From positions 134,961-198,960 of the forward strand of contig QANU01105365.1 in NCBI GenBank assembly GCA_003254905.1: a stretch of 64,000 bases of DNA, read 5' to 3'. The DNA is from Nissolia schottii. Its lineage: Eukaryota > Streptophyta > Magnoliopsida > Fabales > Fabaceae. Below the pieces are notes generated by a model, which saw only the letters and a list, made by a program, of their open reading frames with translations, was not told the origin of the DNA and made no database searches. Position numbers and translations under genes: made by a program. Every line of letters starts with the position of its first letter. Position 1 is the stretch's first letter. Below are positions 25,527 through 37,200 of the stretch, in pieces.

Positions 25527-26264
25527 ATCCCCTTCAAAATACCTTTGATGCAGATCTTTCCACGGATCAAATGCATTATCAATCCAAAGTACACTTTGCA
25601 TTATTTCTTGGTTCAGTGAATGATTAATCCATGAAACAAAAAAAGTGTTGCATTTATCCCAAGCAAAAAATGAAGGATCGTTTGCCTCTGGTTTTGGCAA
25701 TGTGCCATCAATGAACCATAGCTTATTCTTTCATTTCAAGGCCATCTTCATCGCTCGCGCCCATGCATGATAGTTCTAACTAGAGAGTACAACAAAGATC
25801 AAGGATGTTCCAAGATTCTCATTCGAATGCAAAATAATAAGGACTAATAATCGGATTAGACATTGGATTATAAGCTTGCAGTCCTCGATTATTAGCTTTA
25901 GAAACGCAATTAGCTATCATAGCAATATGATTATGAACAATGCCCAAATCTTGCTTCATATTAGCAAGATCCAGTGAAATTTCCATGAACTGATTGGAAA
26001 AACCAAGAATGAAACAAAACAAAAAAGTAAGAGCTGCAGAGAAAATCAAGAATTCGCTAGAATACGTTCGAAACGTCAAAATGATCTTGAGAAAAATGCT
26101 CAATGAATATAGATTCTCTGTGGAATCTCCTTGCTTCACTGATTGAGATCTCGAAGAGTTTCCAAACATTAAGATTGAGCTTGAAACTCTTAAGATCTCA
26201 ATGCGAAGAAGGTGCGGGAAGAGAGATTTGAATTGGAAGCGTATAAAGAAAGTTGCTTATACCA

Positions 26265-26524
26265 TGTTGAAATGGTAGGGATGCTTAGCTTGGGAAATCA
26301 GAAAGTAGAGAATCTGAAAATTGAGAATAAATATTCTGATTCATTAGTGCTTAGGAGAAGATTTGTATACAAGATGCTGATGAAATAAAAGTGAAATGAA
26401 ATGTAAATTAACTAGTCATTCACTAGTTACTTGCTGTGAAAGGAAGTGTCAACTAACTAACTATTAACTAACTTAACTACCATCTCTATTGACTAGCTAG
26501 CCTTTCCTTCTGTATCTATTGAAA
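26265..26524 (-). repeat. Right (5') LTR of the copia fossil
   Basis: 260 bp starting TGTTGAAATGG and matching the left LTR. A tRNA-primer-like site adjoins its inner side. Confidence 0.88.
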
Positions 26525-26529
26525 GGGAG

Positions 26530-27608
26530 TAGTTTTAGATGCTTTTTCTCATGATATTATAAAACATATTAAGTTGAACATTGGTGAGAGAATCTACTCT
26601 AAACCAAAGAGCAACTCAAGAAACGGGCCCATATTATCCCTTTTTCCCGCAGAAAATCCTATGCTCTTTAGTCTTTGGTTTTCTTAAGTTTTACATTTTC
26701 TATTTTACTAGTTAACCAATGGCTTCAGAAGGGATGATAAATGGGTTGGGACAAGTTGAAAGTGTCTGTTTACTCCTTTTTCTAGTGAGTTTGCCTATGA
26801 GCTAACACAAAATTAAAAAAATAAAATTAAAATGTGAGCTAATTATACTTAATATTTTATTGGTTTTTATTTTTTTTTAAAACATAATCTCATAGCAATA
26901 ATCATGCCCAAAATTAGACCATATCGCATAAAGGGTGAGGGAACTAATTACATACAATGCAATGGGCGAAAATCACTTATAAAAGGGAATAAATCACTGT
27001 AAAGAAAAATAAAACAACTATAAAAAAAAACCAAAAGCACAAGAAAAATTATAAATAACTAAAATAAAAAAGTGACGGGCCACCTTCATAGATCACCTCT
27101 TCTAAAACACTTGCAAAGATGAATATCAGAACAGAGAAAAACAATTAAGATTTTTAACTTAATTTAAATATTATTCTATATAATTATTCCATACATAAGA
27201 TTTAATTTAAGATTGCTCTGGTACCTTGATCATAATATGAGATATCAATAACCTGACCTCAATTGTTATTTGTTAGGTCTATTGTAAGTTATTCTTATTT
27301 TAATTTTTTAAAAAAATTAAAATTTTAAAATTTATTAGCCAATTGTTGATGACACTTGGGCTAGGTATCAATACGTATTAAATTGGATGGATAGTTGAGG
27401 AGAAATTTATAATTATTTCAAATAGAAGATTTAATTGATAATTTAAACCAATTTTAATCAAACCAAAATTTAAATTTAATAATTCCAATCCGTACCTTAA
27501 AGGAGGAAGTGGCGGAGGCAAGAAAATATAGAGATAGTTTTCTTTTAATTCTTGGTTTTCAGTTTTCACTCATTAACTAGGATTACAATTGCCAAACTTT
27601 GCTAAGAA
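26530..27608. other. AT-rich spacer without recognisable gene
   Basis: Long A- and T-rich stretches. No domain, exon chain or element ends were recognised. Confidence 0.5.
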
Positions 27609-27761
27609 TATAAAACAGAATTAGAGTTTTGATAATCAGTCGTGCAATCCCTCCCTCTCCCTTACTGATCTCCGCGGCGCGTCCACTGTGTAGAGTTCAC
27701 TCCCTCGCGCACACACACACACGTACATCGCCCTACTACTTCTACTCCCAAACAAACAGGT
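27609..27761 (+). promoter_or_regulatory. Promoter and non-coding leader-exon-like block
   Basis: A TATA-like ATATAAAAC (near 27609) is followed by a CT- and C-rich leader with a (CA)n run. It then ends in AAACAAACAG just before GTACCT at 27762, which looks like a 5' UTR exon with its splice donor. I could not find a coding continuation. The downstream LINE may have disrupted the gene, or the leader may serve the F-box gene 3.5 kb further on. Confidence 0.35.
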
Positions 27762-28299
27762 ACCTACGAAACTCTTCATTTTTTCACTTTTGTTTTAAAT
27801 TTCCTGATTTCTAGGTTTCTGATCAATGTATTTTGCACATTGCTTTAATTATCTGACAGGGTTGCTTTCTAATTCACAAATAGGTTTATTAAATTTAAGT
27901 ATGTGGCTCAATGTTTCATGTTTCCATCCAAATTAGGTGGAAATAGTGGAATTTTCAATTGGGGGTTTTGGTTTAACTCCCATATGTTTGTTGCTTGATG
28001 TGCTACTATTAATTTTGATAATAACATATTAACATTGATAACTTTGATTCCATTCAATTAGGGCTTTGTAGCATTGTGGTTCAGCGAGTTATTTTATTTT
28101 AATTGTTCAATTTTTTTGAGAACTATGAGGCTATGAGCCATCGAGCAATAACCTTTTGTTCAGTTTTAATTGGCCTGATAGACTAACATCTATCACTCTG
28201 GGTATGAGAGCTGTTGTCATAGATGACACTCTCGGCTTCGTGGGTATGTCAAAAGGTTTCTCAAAGATTATGGCTGAAAATGGGTAATATTTGTAACAG

Positions 28300-29560
28300 G
28301 TATTTCCAATTCGTGTTGTATTTTAAAGTCGGGATCATCTCTGAGGGTGTGTTGCCACTCTAAATAGTAAGGGTGTTTGGGTATTGAAAATTTGGTATAG
28401 AAAAATGTTGCCTTGATAGCAAAATAGCTATGGCGTTTTCTCTTGAGCTGCATTCACTTTGGCATCAGGTTATTTGCAGTAAATATGACCTTGACAAGAA
28501 TGGGTGAGACGTTAAAGCAGCTTCTCATGCTACACATTTTAGCCGTTTTCCAAGGTTACCTGTCTTTTTAAGTCCTTGCATTCCTTGAAGGTTGGCAATG
28601 GATCACGTGTCAATTTTGGGAGGACCTTTGGTTAGGGGATGCGTCTTTTAGTTTAGCCTTTCCGTGCCCATACCGCTTATCTTCTCTTCACAACTCTCCA
28701 ATGCATCATTTCTAGTGTACAAGAGTCTGTCTATTCATGGAACTTCCACTCTTTTAGGAACTTAAAATGATAGAGTCTTTTGATCTAGTTATCCTCTTGG
28801 GTCTTCTTGATTTGGTTGCATTGTCTCATTGCCCAGATACAAGGACTTGGTCTCTCGATCCCTTAGTAATCTTTTCTTGTAAATCATACTTTCAATTCCT
28901 CTTCTTTTGCCTTGATAAACCCATTTGGAAGTCCAAAGCTCCTTCAAAGGTTAAATCCTTCATTTCGATTGCAGTGCTTAATAAAATTAATACCAATGAT
29001 ATGTTGCAGGTCCATAGACCTCAGAAGGCTATCACCCCTGATATGTCTGTGTTGTGCAAGCTCAAAATCAAATTTACATAATTTTTTTACATTGTTCTAT
29101 GGCTCACTCATTATTGAATGCTTTGTTTGGTATATCTGGTGAGTGTTGGGTATGCCCTGGAAGTATTGGATCAGCTTTGGTGATCAGGTTTGCATGCTCC
29201 GAGAGGAGGAAGGAAGCAAAATTTTTATGGTAGTGTGCAGTCTTTGCCATAGTTTGGTGTATTTGGCTAGAGTGTAACTTTTGTATCTTTATAAGTAGGC
29301 TCTTGGACAAACAGGTCCTGTGGGATAGGATTAGGAGGCTGGGTTTTGCTTGGTGTAAAACACTTGGTCTTTTTAGAGGGGTTTCCTTTTTAAATATGTT
29401 GAGAGATTGGGAAACCTTGCTCTTTTGACCTGCCCTTTATTAGTTGCCATTTTTTGTATTGAGGATTTCTTGTCCTCCTTTATCTTTGTATTTTTTTTTC
29501 TCCCTGGTAATGAAAATTTTCTTTTATCAAAAAAAAAAAGAAAAAGAAAAAGAAAACTGT
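28300..29560 (+). mobile_element. 5'-truncated LINE (L1-type ORF2 C-terminus and poly-A tail)
   Basis: The plus strand carries the typical C-terminal part of a plant L1 ORF2 in several frames: LWRFLLELHSLWHQV, then SKYDLDKNG, then WEDLWLGDASFSLAFPCPYR, then the zinc-finger-like RVT region WKSKAPSKVKSF and NKINTNDMLQV, then AIVWCIWLE. It has in-frame stops and frameshifts (for example a TGA after LDKNG and a TGG-to-TAG-type interruption before CAVFAIVW), so it is dead. An A-rich tail occurs at about 29529-29557. A second, very short 3'-end-like repeat with its own A-rich tail follows at about 29578-29663. The reverse transcriptase core is missing through 5' truncation. Confidence 0.85.
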
Positions 29561-29663
29561 ACGGGATGAAATGCACTACAGAGGATCTCTTGTCCTTCCG
29601 TCTTTTGTATCTATCTTCTCCTTTTATCAATACAATTCTTCTTTTATCCAAAACAAAAACAAA

Positions 29664-30006
29664 GTGCACATGTGTTATACTTAAAGTGATTAAAGGTTTT
29701 CTTTTCCCTTTGTATTAATTTACTGAATATCAAGTATAATTTTAAAGCATAATAATAGATAAATGATAACATGATTGATGAAAATATGGAAAGTCTTTAT
29801 GTGGAAAATATATTAAAATTAAAATCTGTTATTTAAAATTTTTTTGGTTAGAGATCAATTTTGACATTCTATTCACCTAGAGTTTTATATTTTAATTCAA
29901 TAAACTTGAATTCATAAAAATATATCTTATTAAGACAAAAATTATAGGGGACTTGCAGTGATTGAAGAATTCATTTAGATTAATAATGTTGACACGCATG
30001 CCAACC
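29664..30006. other. AT-rich spacer
   Basis: No gene or element boundary was recognised between the LINE tail and the MULE-type insertion. Confidence 0.5.
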
Positions 30007-30831
30007 AAGGTTGTTAAACTCGAGAGTTTAAGTAAACTCGTGGAGTCTCAGCAAACTCGAATCGTAAACTCGTATGAGTTTACATACGTAAAAAAATATG
30101 TTATAAGAAATATAATTAGGAACTAAACTTAATTAAATATTGTATTTATAATTGAAATTGAATAATGTTAACTTTAAATTAAATTAATGAAAGAAATTCA
30201 TAAAATACACCTTAATAAATGAGAGGAAGAGTAGGAGTAGATAAATATACCTCAATTATGATAAATATATGAAATTAACTAAATAAACTCAATATATATC
30301 ATCTAATATAAACAAAGTTAGGAAGAGTAGATTAGGGAGTAATTTAATCTGATTTGAATCTGATTTGTTAGACAAATCATGAGAGAATAAATTAGTTGAG
30401 ATTAAATAGGAAGGGAGGATTATTAGGAGGGATGGACTAGGAGGACCAAGGGATCCTTTAATTCCCAGATTATTGTTCTATTTTCATTTATTATTTTCGC
30501 AGCCTTTTGGCAATTCTGTTTTCGTTCTGCAAAGAAGTTCCCCATTTGAATTTCTGCCATTATCAATAAAACACCAGCAATTTCAGCAAGCAATTTTCAA
30601 TTGATACTAGTTCTTACAGTATCTAACAAAGTTACAAAATTTGTACATTTTGAGATAAACTCGTAAACTCGTAGGTAGAGTTTAACTCGTAAACTCGCTA
30701 GTAGAATCGAGAGTTTACTTAAACTCGTACGAGTTTACCAAAAAAGAGTTTACATAAGTGTTAACTCGTTTTGTGTAGTAAACCAGTACTCGTAAGAGTT
30801 TACGAGTTAACTCGAGAGTTTAACAACCATG
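30007..30831. mobile_element. Palindrome-rich MULE-type element (copy 3, most complete)
   Basis: 825 bp. The left end reads AAGGTTGTTAAACTCGAGAG and the right end, reversed, reads CATGGTTGTTAAACTCTCG. Perfect 9-bp target duplications (ATGCCAACC at 29998-30006 and 30832-30840) indicate Mutator-superfamily mobilisation. Both termini are packed with short palindromic AAACTCG/CGAGTTT words over about 90-150 bp. The AT-rich core has no open frame with transposase features, so it is non-autonomous. Confidence 0.92.
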
Positions 30832-31048
30832 ATGCCAACCATATATACTGTACTGATAAATGTCAGACATCAAATATGCAGCTTTACTTGATTTGTAACT
30901 TTCTATTTGGGTTCAATTTTTTAATGTGTAACTTAACCCACCACATATTCCAATTATGCAACTAAATTGAAGAAAAAAAATGGCGGGAGTATTCTCGCTA
31001 TTAGTACACAGAGGGTGAAAACTCTCAATTATTAATATAGGAGATAAA

Positions 31049-31057
31049 TTATAAATA
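31049..31057 (+). promoter_or_regulatory. TATA box of the second F-box gene
   Basis: TTATAAATA lies about 175 bp upstream of the chosen ATG (31230). It makes the ATG at 31077 improbable as a start, since that ATG lies at or before the expected transcription start. Confidence 0.55.
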
Positions 31058-31229
31058 TGAGACAAATTACTAGGTATTGCTGCTACCCAAAATGAAATGG
31101 AAATGGTCGCTCCTTTTAAATATATTCCATCACTTACATTTTACTGATCTTTGCATTTGTTCAAAACTATGTAGGCTTGCACTCTACTGGTTTAAAGCCG
31201 AAGCAATATCTCCTGAAGCAAAATTGGCA

Positions 31230-32762
31230 ATGGTCATATCGAAGCAACGGAAAATAGAAGAAAAAGCAAAAGCAACAACCATGAAAGAGGATATCATCAG
31301 TAGCCTACCAGACTCCGTGCTCTGCCACATCCTCTCATTTCTTCCAACAAGAAGTTCCATGGCCACAAGCATCCTATCTCGCAGGTGGCGCCACCTTTGG
31401 AAGGATCTCCAAGTCTTCGACATTGCTGATAAACCCTTTTACGTATGTGGGCATTTTGTAGCTTTCATTAAAGGGGTTCTAGCCCAACTTAGGGTTCGCC
31501 CTATTCAAAAGTTTCGCCTCTCGTGTGTGGTTCAGATAACTAGACATGATACAGTCACAGCATGGATCCGCACTGCCATTGGGCCCCACCTCCAAGAGCT
31601 AGATCTTTTTCTGTCTGTTAGTGATAAATGTGATGGATTCTACTTGCCTCGTGTCATTTCCACTTGCGCGTCCCTTGTGTCCCTCACTTTGAAGGGTTCA
31701 ATTTTGTGGTATAATCCCCCATCTGTTCATTTGCCATCCCTCAAGAACCTAGAGTTGGATATACATTATGTTGAGCCCATTGACAAGCTGTTATCTGGCT
31801 GCCCAATTCTTGAAACTCTTAAGATCGCTTTTCATGCGGGTTATCGTATGGCAATTCACATGCCTCACTCTTTGAAGAGTTTAACCTTTGAAGTGGACTA
31901 TGATGACGAAGATGATATTTTGGATCTTAAGATAGACACTCCATCTCTTGAATACCTACATATCAAGCTTCGACCAAAGTTCTTAATTTATTTTGTTAGT
32001 AATTTTCCCAATATGATGGAAGCACATCTTGATATTTTTCCGTATGATACGCATGTTGGTTGGATACCTAAGCTTTTGAAGGCACTCTGCAGAACAAAAT
32101 TGTTGGCGTTGACGAATAGAATCATCGAGGTAATATGCATATCAAGATCTCAATTCCCTTCAACAAACTGTTTGATGTTATTTGTCTAATTTGTGATAAA
32201 TTTACAATTTTAGTATATGTTATATTTAATAACGTGTTATCTTTTACACACAGTGCCTGCTTCGTGCTCCTGCACTACACTTTCCCGAGTTTTGCTGTCT
32301 AGTTCATCTACGACTTGATTTTCAATGTTTCAACTCTAGCTTCCTAATACACTTTCTTAGTAATTGTGATATGCTTCGAGTTCTCATAATTAATAACTGG
32401 AACTACAAGGTACTAGTACTTTTTATGTTCAAACTTTTTGTCTACCGGTTATCTGTCTGCATGTTTTGAGAAATTGTGTTTCTTGTTGCTAGGGAGAGCA
32501 CAGTGAGTCTAGCAGTTGGACACTGCCAACTAGTGTTCCTAATTGTGTTAAATCACAGTTGAAGAATTTTGAATTTGAAGGATATCATGACACTGCTGAT
32601 GAACATGCATTTACTGCATTTCTTTTACAAAGAGGGCTTGTTTTGGAGACAATGACAATTCACTCTACTGTTTGGTTTCGTCTAGCGAAAAAATATCGTA
32701 TCCTCAAGGAATTATCTACAATACCGAGGGGCTCAATCACATGCCAACTTAAATTTGATTGA
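31230..32762 (+). CDS. F-box/LRR/FBD protein (paralogue)
   Basis: Second intact F-box/FBD gene. Exons 31230-32129, 32254-32409 and 32493-32762 join in phase 0 and give 441 residues. The F-box is ISSLPDSVLCHILSFLPTRS followed by LSRRWRHLWKDLQVFD. LRR-like segments include LPSLKNLELDIHYVEPID and CPILETLKIAF. The FBD domain in exon 3 ends ILKELSTIPRGS, as in the gene at 16517-18567. The frame is open upstream to 31077, but the extra N-terminus is unlike the paralogue, so I place the start at 31230; ATG 31281 is an alternative. The likely role is SCF ubiquitin-ligase substrate recognition (family knowledge), with unknown target. Decayed copies of its exons and 3' UTR lie downstream. Confidence 0.9.
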
Positions 32763-33769
32763 CTGGTTTGTATTCACTTATGGTTTAGACTCATAATCTC
32801 TGCTCTCTATGGCTGACTGTGTCAAAGCTATATTGATTTTTATGGGACTAAATGTTTTCTTTATGGTGTGCCTGAAAGAAATATAAATTATGGAAATTTG
32901 AATCTATGGTCAAGTTTATGTATCAGTGTCAGTCCTGAATTCCTCAAATATTTGAAGTTTTTCGTTACTTGAATAAATTATAAGTTGTCTGCTATAATGC
33001 CTCTAGGCTTGGAGAAATAGGCTCTTCAACTTAGTGTCGGTGGTTAGATTTGGTAGTTCAGAACTGTATATTTCCTTCCTCTAATTCATCCTTCAGAACT
33101 TTATAACGTTCCAAAAATTTCACCATTTTAATACTTAGAATGTGAATTAACTCAGAATAAATCTTAGTGGAGTGGGTTGATGGCAACTCTACACATTTTG
33201 GTCATAGCCAATCTTTGACTCCGCACAAAACAAATGGGCTCCATTTAAGATTGTACTCGGTTGTCGCTGCGTTGAAATAGCATCTTGTGTTTATGAATTG
33301 CAGATACTAAAGGTAGCCTACGGTTATGTTATCCGTTTCATACTATTGTACTATGACATATCCTATATATTGTATAATCTTGTTTACTTTTAAAGTTAGA
33401 TTACTTTGTGCTGCATAAAAGATGTAAATATTAGTCAAGGTGAAATGCCACGATATGCAAAAAAATGAAAATGAATTTCTAATGATGGATTGAATCTAGG
33501 TAAGGTAACTTTTTTATGGTAGAATCATGTAACACATAATATTGCAGACTAGATTTTGTATATGCCAATTCTGGTTCTCTCTCTCTCTCTCTCTCTTGTG
33601 TATTGTGGAGGGCCAAAAGGGCCCAATTCTGGTTCTTTAACCTTCACTATTGAAGATAAAAGTCATGGATTTGAGGAACTTTCACAATTTGTTTTGGAGG
33701 AGCTTTTGATTTAATGGGAAGGTCTTAAGAGTTAAGACTCTTGTCGTTTGTGCGTGTTTTATAATCCAT
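32763..33769 (+). other. F-box 3' UTR followed by a duplicated non-coding segment
   Basis: The first about 150 bp (3' UTR) recur in altered form after the relics at 36.4 and 37.1 kb. The block 33350-33560 is similar to 48090-48300, with shared 'ctttgtgct', 'aaaagatgta' and 'ttttatggtagaat' words in order. A (CT)n microsatellite lies at 33576-33596. No coding exon was seen. Confidence 0.6.
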
Positions 33770-34010
33770 GATTACAGAGATTTGCTGTCATTTCTGCCCA
33801 TATGCTTTCAACTTCATTGGATATATGTTATTGGGATCTAAACGTATGTGTATTTTGCTTTTCATGAGTTTTTTGTATGATATGAAAGTTTTTTCTGATG
33901 TGTTAGCCAATCGAAATAGTTCTTCCCTAATTGGTTTTGAAATGGTTCACGGTGTATTGATTAGAAACAGATGAATGCCATTGAATCTTTGTCCTCCTTT
34001 TCTCCTTTAT
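33770..34010 (-). pseudogene. Decayed copy of the dioxygenase last exon
   Basis: On the minus strand this aligns at base level with exon 3 of the gene at 53483-57770, sharing 'tcaatggcattcat/ttttct' and 'gggaagaactatttcg.ttggc'. Its reading is interrupted by stops (for example a TAA just after the MAFICF-like segment). A further relative is at 52265-52600. No exon 1 or 2 lies nearby. Confidence 0.65.
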
Positions 34011-34269
34011 AGATTCATCATTTTGTTGCTAAGCAATACCAATTTCCTACATTGATGTATGATACTAAGAAAAAGATTCTTACACATACTCTACGCATAC
34101 TCAAAGCACCTGAGAGGTTGATATACCAAATGGTAAATGAAGTTTTCTGAACTTCAATTCAAAAATGATTTGTAAATTGATGGGAGTAGTGAGTAGTTTA
34201 GATGTTTTTCTCCTTTATTCATATTAATTCTAGACTATTTCTTAAGTTACTTTTATCTTTTTTTATTAA

Positions 34270-34295
34270 CTATATATATATATATATATATATAT
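34270..34295. repeat. (TA)n microsatellite
   Basis: Uninterrupted TA dinucleotide run in a spacer. Confidence 0.9.
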
Positions 34296-34430
34296 TCTTA
34301 ACTGCCATTTTTATCTTTGGCTATTGCTACGACTAAAAGGTTGGTATCACTAAATATTTGGTATCTGAGGAGCTCTTCTTCGAACAACACTGCTCTTTAC
34401 AACTCGCTCTATTTGATCCTTACTTTTTTT

Positions 34431-34707
34431 ATTAAGCTAAATACTCAACTTGGTTTCTAGAAAATTTTTCTATGTCCAGTTTGGTTTCTGAAAAAAATTA
34501 AAGAATCAACTTAGTTTCTGAAATTTCATTTGGCACTTTGTCCCTTAATTTAATTTTTTGAGGGACTAACGTGGACAACAGAAATTTATTTTAAGAACTA
34601 AGTTAGCATTAGAAAAATTTTATAGGGAATAAGTTGGCATTTTAAGTTTTTTAGGGATCATGTTGGGCATCAAGACATTTTTTAAGGACCAACTTAGATA
34701 TTAACTA
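34431..34707. mobile_element. MULE-type MITE
   Basis: 277 bp with inverted ends (TAAATACTCAACTTGGTTTCT and, reversed, TTAATATCTAAGTTGGTCCTT). The flanking words are identical (ACTTTTTTT, 9 bp, low complexity). Non-coding interior. Confidence 0.7.
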
Positions 34708-35656
34708 ACTTTTTTTTGTGCTTATTTGATCATCACTTCAAAGTTATCTTTACCTCTATATAAAGCTATTTCAAGGTTTTAATTATTTTTGGTCACATTT
34801 CTAAACTTTCAAATCTACTCTAAAGACGTCTATAAAAAAATTTACCTTAAACACACATTCTCATGCTTACCTCTCCCATCAACAATTTAATTATTTTAAT
34901 TCTCCACGAATTGCAATTATGTGAAAATGTCTATGAATAATTTCTAGCGTTGGTACCTGAAGGGTACCACTCCTTCTAATACAAATAAATTCCATATAAA
35001 ATGAATTATAATTTTAGTCATTATATAGAAAGGATTTATACATTTGTTTTTCTTTTCAAAATAATGCATCTTCCCTAGCAGATACATTAATTGATTGTTT
35101 GGCCCGTTAAAAAGTAGTTAAAAGAACACCTACGTGAACGTTAACAAAGTGATATCTCACCATTAAATTAATCTATTTTATTTTCAAATCATTTGTCTGC
35201 CTCAAAATGACGTTAGAATTTTTTTGTAGGCTTGAATTATAAAGTGAGAATAAACCTCAAAAGCCTTTTTGTTGTGTCATAACTTGTTAATGTCTCTGCA
35301 CAAATTCCATCTTGTTGGGCTTGGGCTACATGAGGTTAACAAATAATGTGAAAATAAGGCAAGTTTAATCCACTAAATAATCTCCATTACGGACCTTAAC
35401 CAATAAAATAACCCACCTTACTTTGAAATTTGACATAACAATTTGAGCGAAACATTTTTTAAGGTTACCAATTTGATTGACCTCAATTCAGCCAAAGTTT
35501 TTGTTAGGACAAGTATATTTAGTCAAACTTCAAATTGAATCTCTAGAACCTTAATTTACATTATTTCCACACACATTACCAACAAAGCACAACATAATTA
35601 ATAGATGACTATATTTCTTAAACATTTGGGTATACCCTTCGGCAGGAACAACTACC
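34708..35656. other. AT-rich spacer
   Basis: No gene, exon or clear element ends were recognised. Confidence 0.5.
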
Positions 35657-36455
35657 ATGGCTATGCTTCCTGATCCTCTGCTATGCCACATCTTCTCATT
35701 CCTCCCCACCAAAACCTCCCTCGCCACCAGCTTTCTCTCTCAGGTGGCGGCGTCCATGTTGGCGAGTTGGACGCGTAAAGGGGATGAACGAAGACGGTTT
35801 CTGTTTTTGTTTTCGTGTCTTGAAATCTAAGGAAGTGAGTGAGTGAGTGAGTGACATATAAGAAGCAGTGGCTCTCGTAAAGTGTGGATTAGTGGGAAAA
35901 GGTCACAGTAATCCCACAGAGTAAAAAAGCATCTTCCACACGAAGGACACCATTTCTGGATTGTAGTGGTTAAAAGGTTGTTGTTCCAGTTTGTATTTCT
36001 GTTACAACGGTTGCTCTTTCCTCCTCTTCCTCACCTCATATGATTTAATTCACTCCTTCTTGTTCAAGTAATGATGTGGTGATAATTATTTTGGACAATT
36101 ATAAAAATGTAAGATTTATTATACACTTCAACATGTGGGGTTTAGTGTGGTTCAACTCTGGCAGGTCGCCGCCACCCTTTTTCTCTTCTGGTTTGCCTTC
36201 AATCCACATCATGCATCCTTCGTCGAAAGGATTGACCCTTACTGGTAGTATGGTTTTGGATCTTGAAATTGACACCCCATCCCTTGAGTACCTTTGCATC
36301 ATCATCATGTGGCAATTTGCACAATGTGGTGGAAGCACACATTGATATTGAGGCGCAGCACGAGGATACAAAGAGGACGTGCTTTGAAGACAGTGAGAAT
36401 TGGTACCCAAAAAGGCCATAAGAAACTATCTAACATGTGCCAGCTTCAGTTCGGC
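35657..36455 (+). pseudogene. Broken F-box/FBD gene
   Basis: ATG at 35657 opens MAMLPDPLLCHIFSFLPTKT and SLATSFLS, a clear F-box. A 2-base loss in the conserved 'tctcgcaggtggcg' stretch shifts the frame away from the expected RRWR motif. The sequence then becomes unrelated (35.83-36.19 kb, including a GTGA microsatellite). Similarity resumes at about 36195-36310 with the LRR part (VLDLEIDTPSLEYL, compare ILDLKIDTPSLEYL in the intact paralogue). The end of exon 3 plus the 3' UTR reappears at about 36430-36620. A large internal deletion or replacement has removed the middle. Confidence 0.82.
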
Positions 36456-37039
36456 TGACTGATCTGCATTTCCTATGGTATGGACTCTCACCATCCTTAT
36501 TCTCTATGGTTGATGGGATGGGACTACATGTTTTCTTTGTGGCGTGCTTGAAAAGTTGTATAGATAGTGTAAAACTATCTCACAGAAACTAAGTTGTCAT
36601 TTGGTATGATGCCCTTGAGGAGTAGGCTGTTGTATTTTCCCTCAATTTTCTCTCTTTATAAAGATGGAGAGAGATTGGATTTTGCATCTCCATTAGTCTC
36701 AAATCAACTCACTGAAATCCCCACAGATTAGCACTTGAATTCCCACTAAGAGGTGATATAGTTGCTGGAAAGTCTTCTAAAGATATGGGCTTACTCTTTC
36801 ATTTTTTTAAATTAAGTTGCTGCTTTTGCGTTTGTTTCAGCTTGGTTAATTGGTTTATTTTTGTCCTTTGTAAAGCCTAATATTGATTTGGATATAGATT
36901 GGACTATTGATTTGTTCTCCACAAGTGCTTTTGTCACCCTGTTGCTTTCCACTATTTCTGGTTGTTGATACAATGGAACGTCACTCATGCTAACATGAAA
37001 AATGAAATGGTAAGATAGACGAATAACAAGGTCACATGG

Positions 37040-37200
37040 CTAATCTAAAATATATGCCAACTTGAATTTGACGCTGTCTAATCTGCATTCACTTATGGCA
37101 TGCGCTCTCACCATCTACGTGTTATGTGGCCGACTGTTTCAAAGTCGTCTAGAATGGTAGGTGACTACATGTTTTCTTTTGGTGTGCCTTCAAAACAGTA
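37040..37200 (+). pseudogene. 3'-end relic of another F-box/FBD gene
   Basis: A CQLEFDAV-like exon 3 end corresponds to CQLKFD of the intact gene. It is followed by a matching 3' UTR ('ttcacttatgg', 'tacatgttttctt'). It is the second such tail within 650 bp and shows an extra lost cluster member. Confidence 0.6.

Larger units (their letters stand above)
20646..26524 (-). mobile_element. Broken Ty1/copia retrotransposon fossil
   Basis: An old copia-lineage element in minus orientation with both LTRs (20646-20917 and 26265-26524). The flanks GAGAG and GGGAG are a 5-bp target duplication with one mismatch. A primer-binding site resembling initiator Met-tRNA complement (TGGTATAAGC, reversed) adjoins the right LTR, and a purine tract adjoins the left. 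In element order there are gag pieces with a zinc knuckle (about 25.7-24.4 kb), a protease motif (DTGA, about 24.2 kb), an integrase core (about 23.6-23.0 kb), reverse transcriptase (about 22.4-21.5 kb) and RNase H (about 21.5-21.2 kb). Coding regions are interrupted many times and a second transposon sits in gag. The LTRs differ by several substitutions and indels, so it is not a recent insertion. Confidence 0.93.

Noticed and set aside
33101-33170. Similarity to 52149-52240 as proof of one collinear duplicated block
   Set aside because: The words match, but their order relative to the 33350/48090 match differs, so a simple single duplication is not supported.
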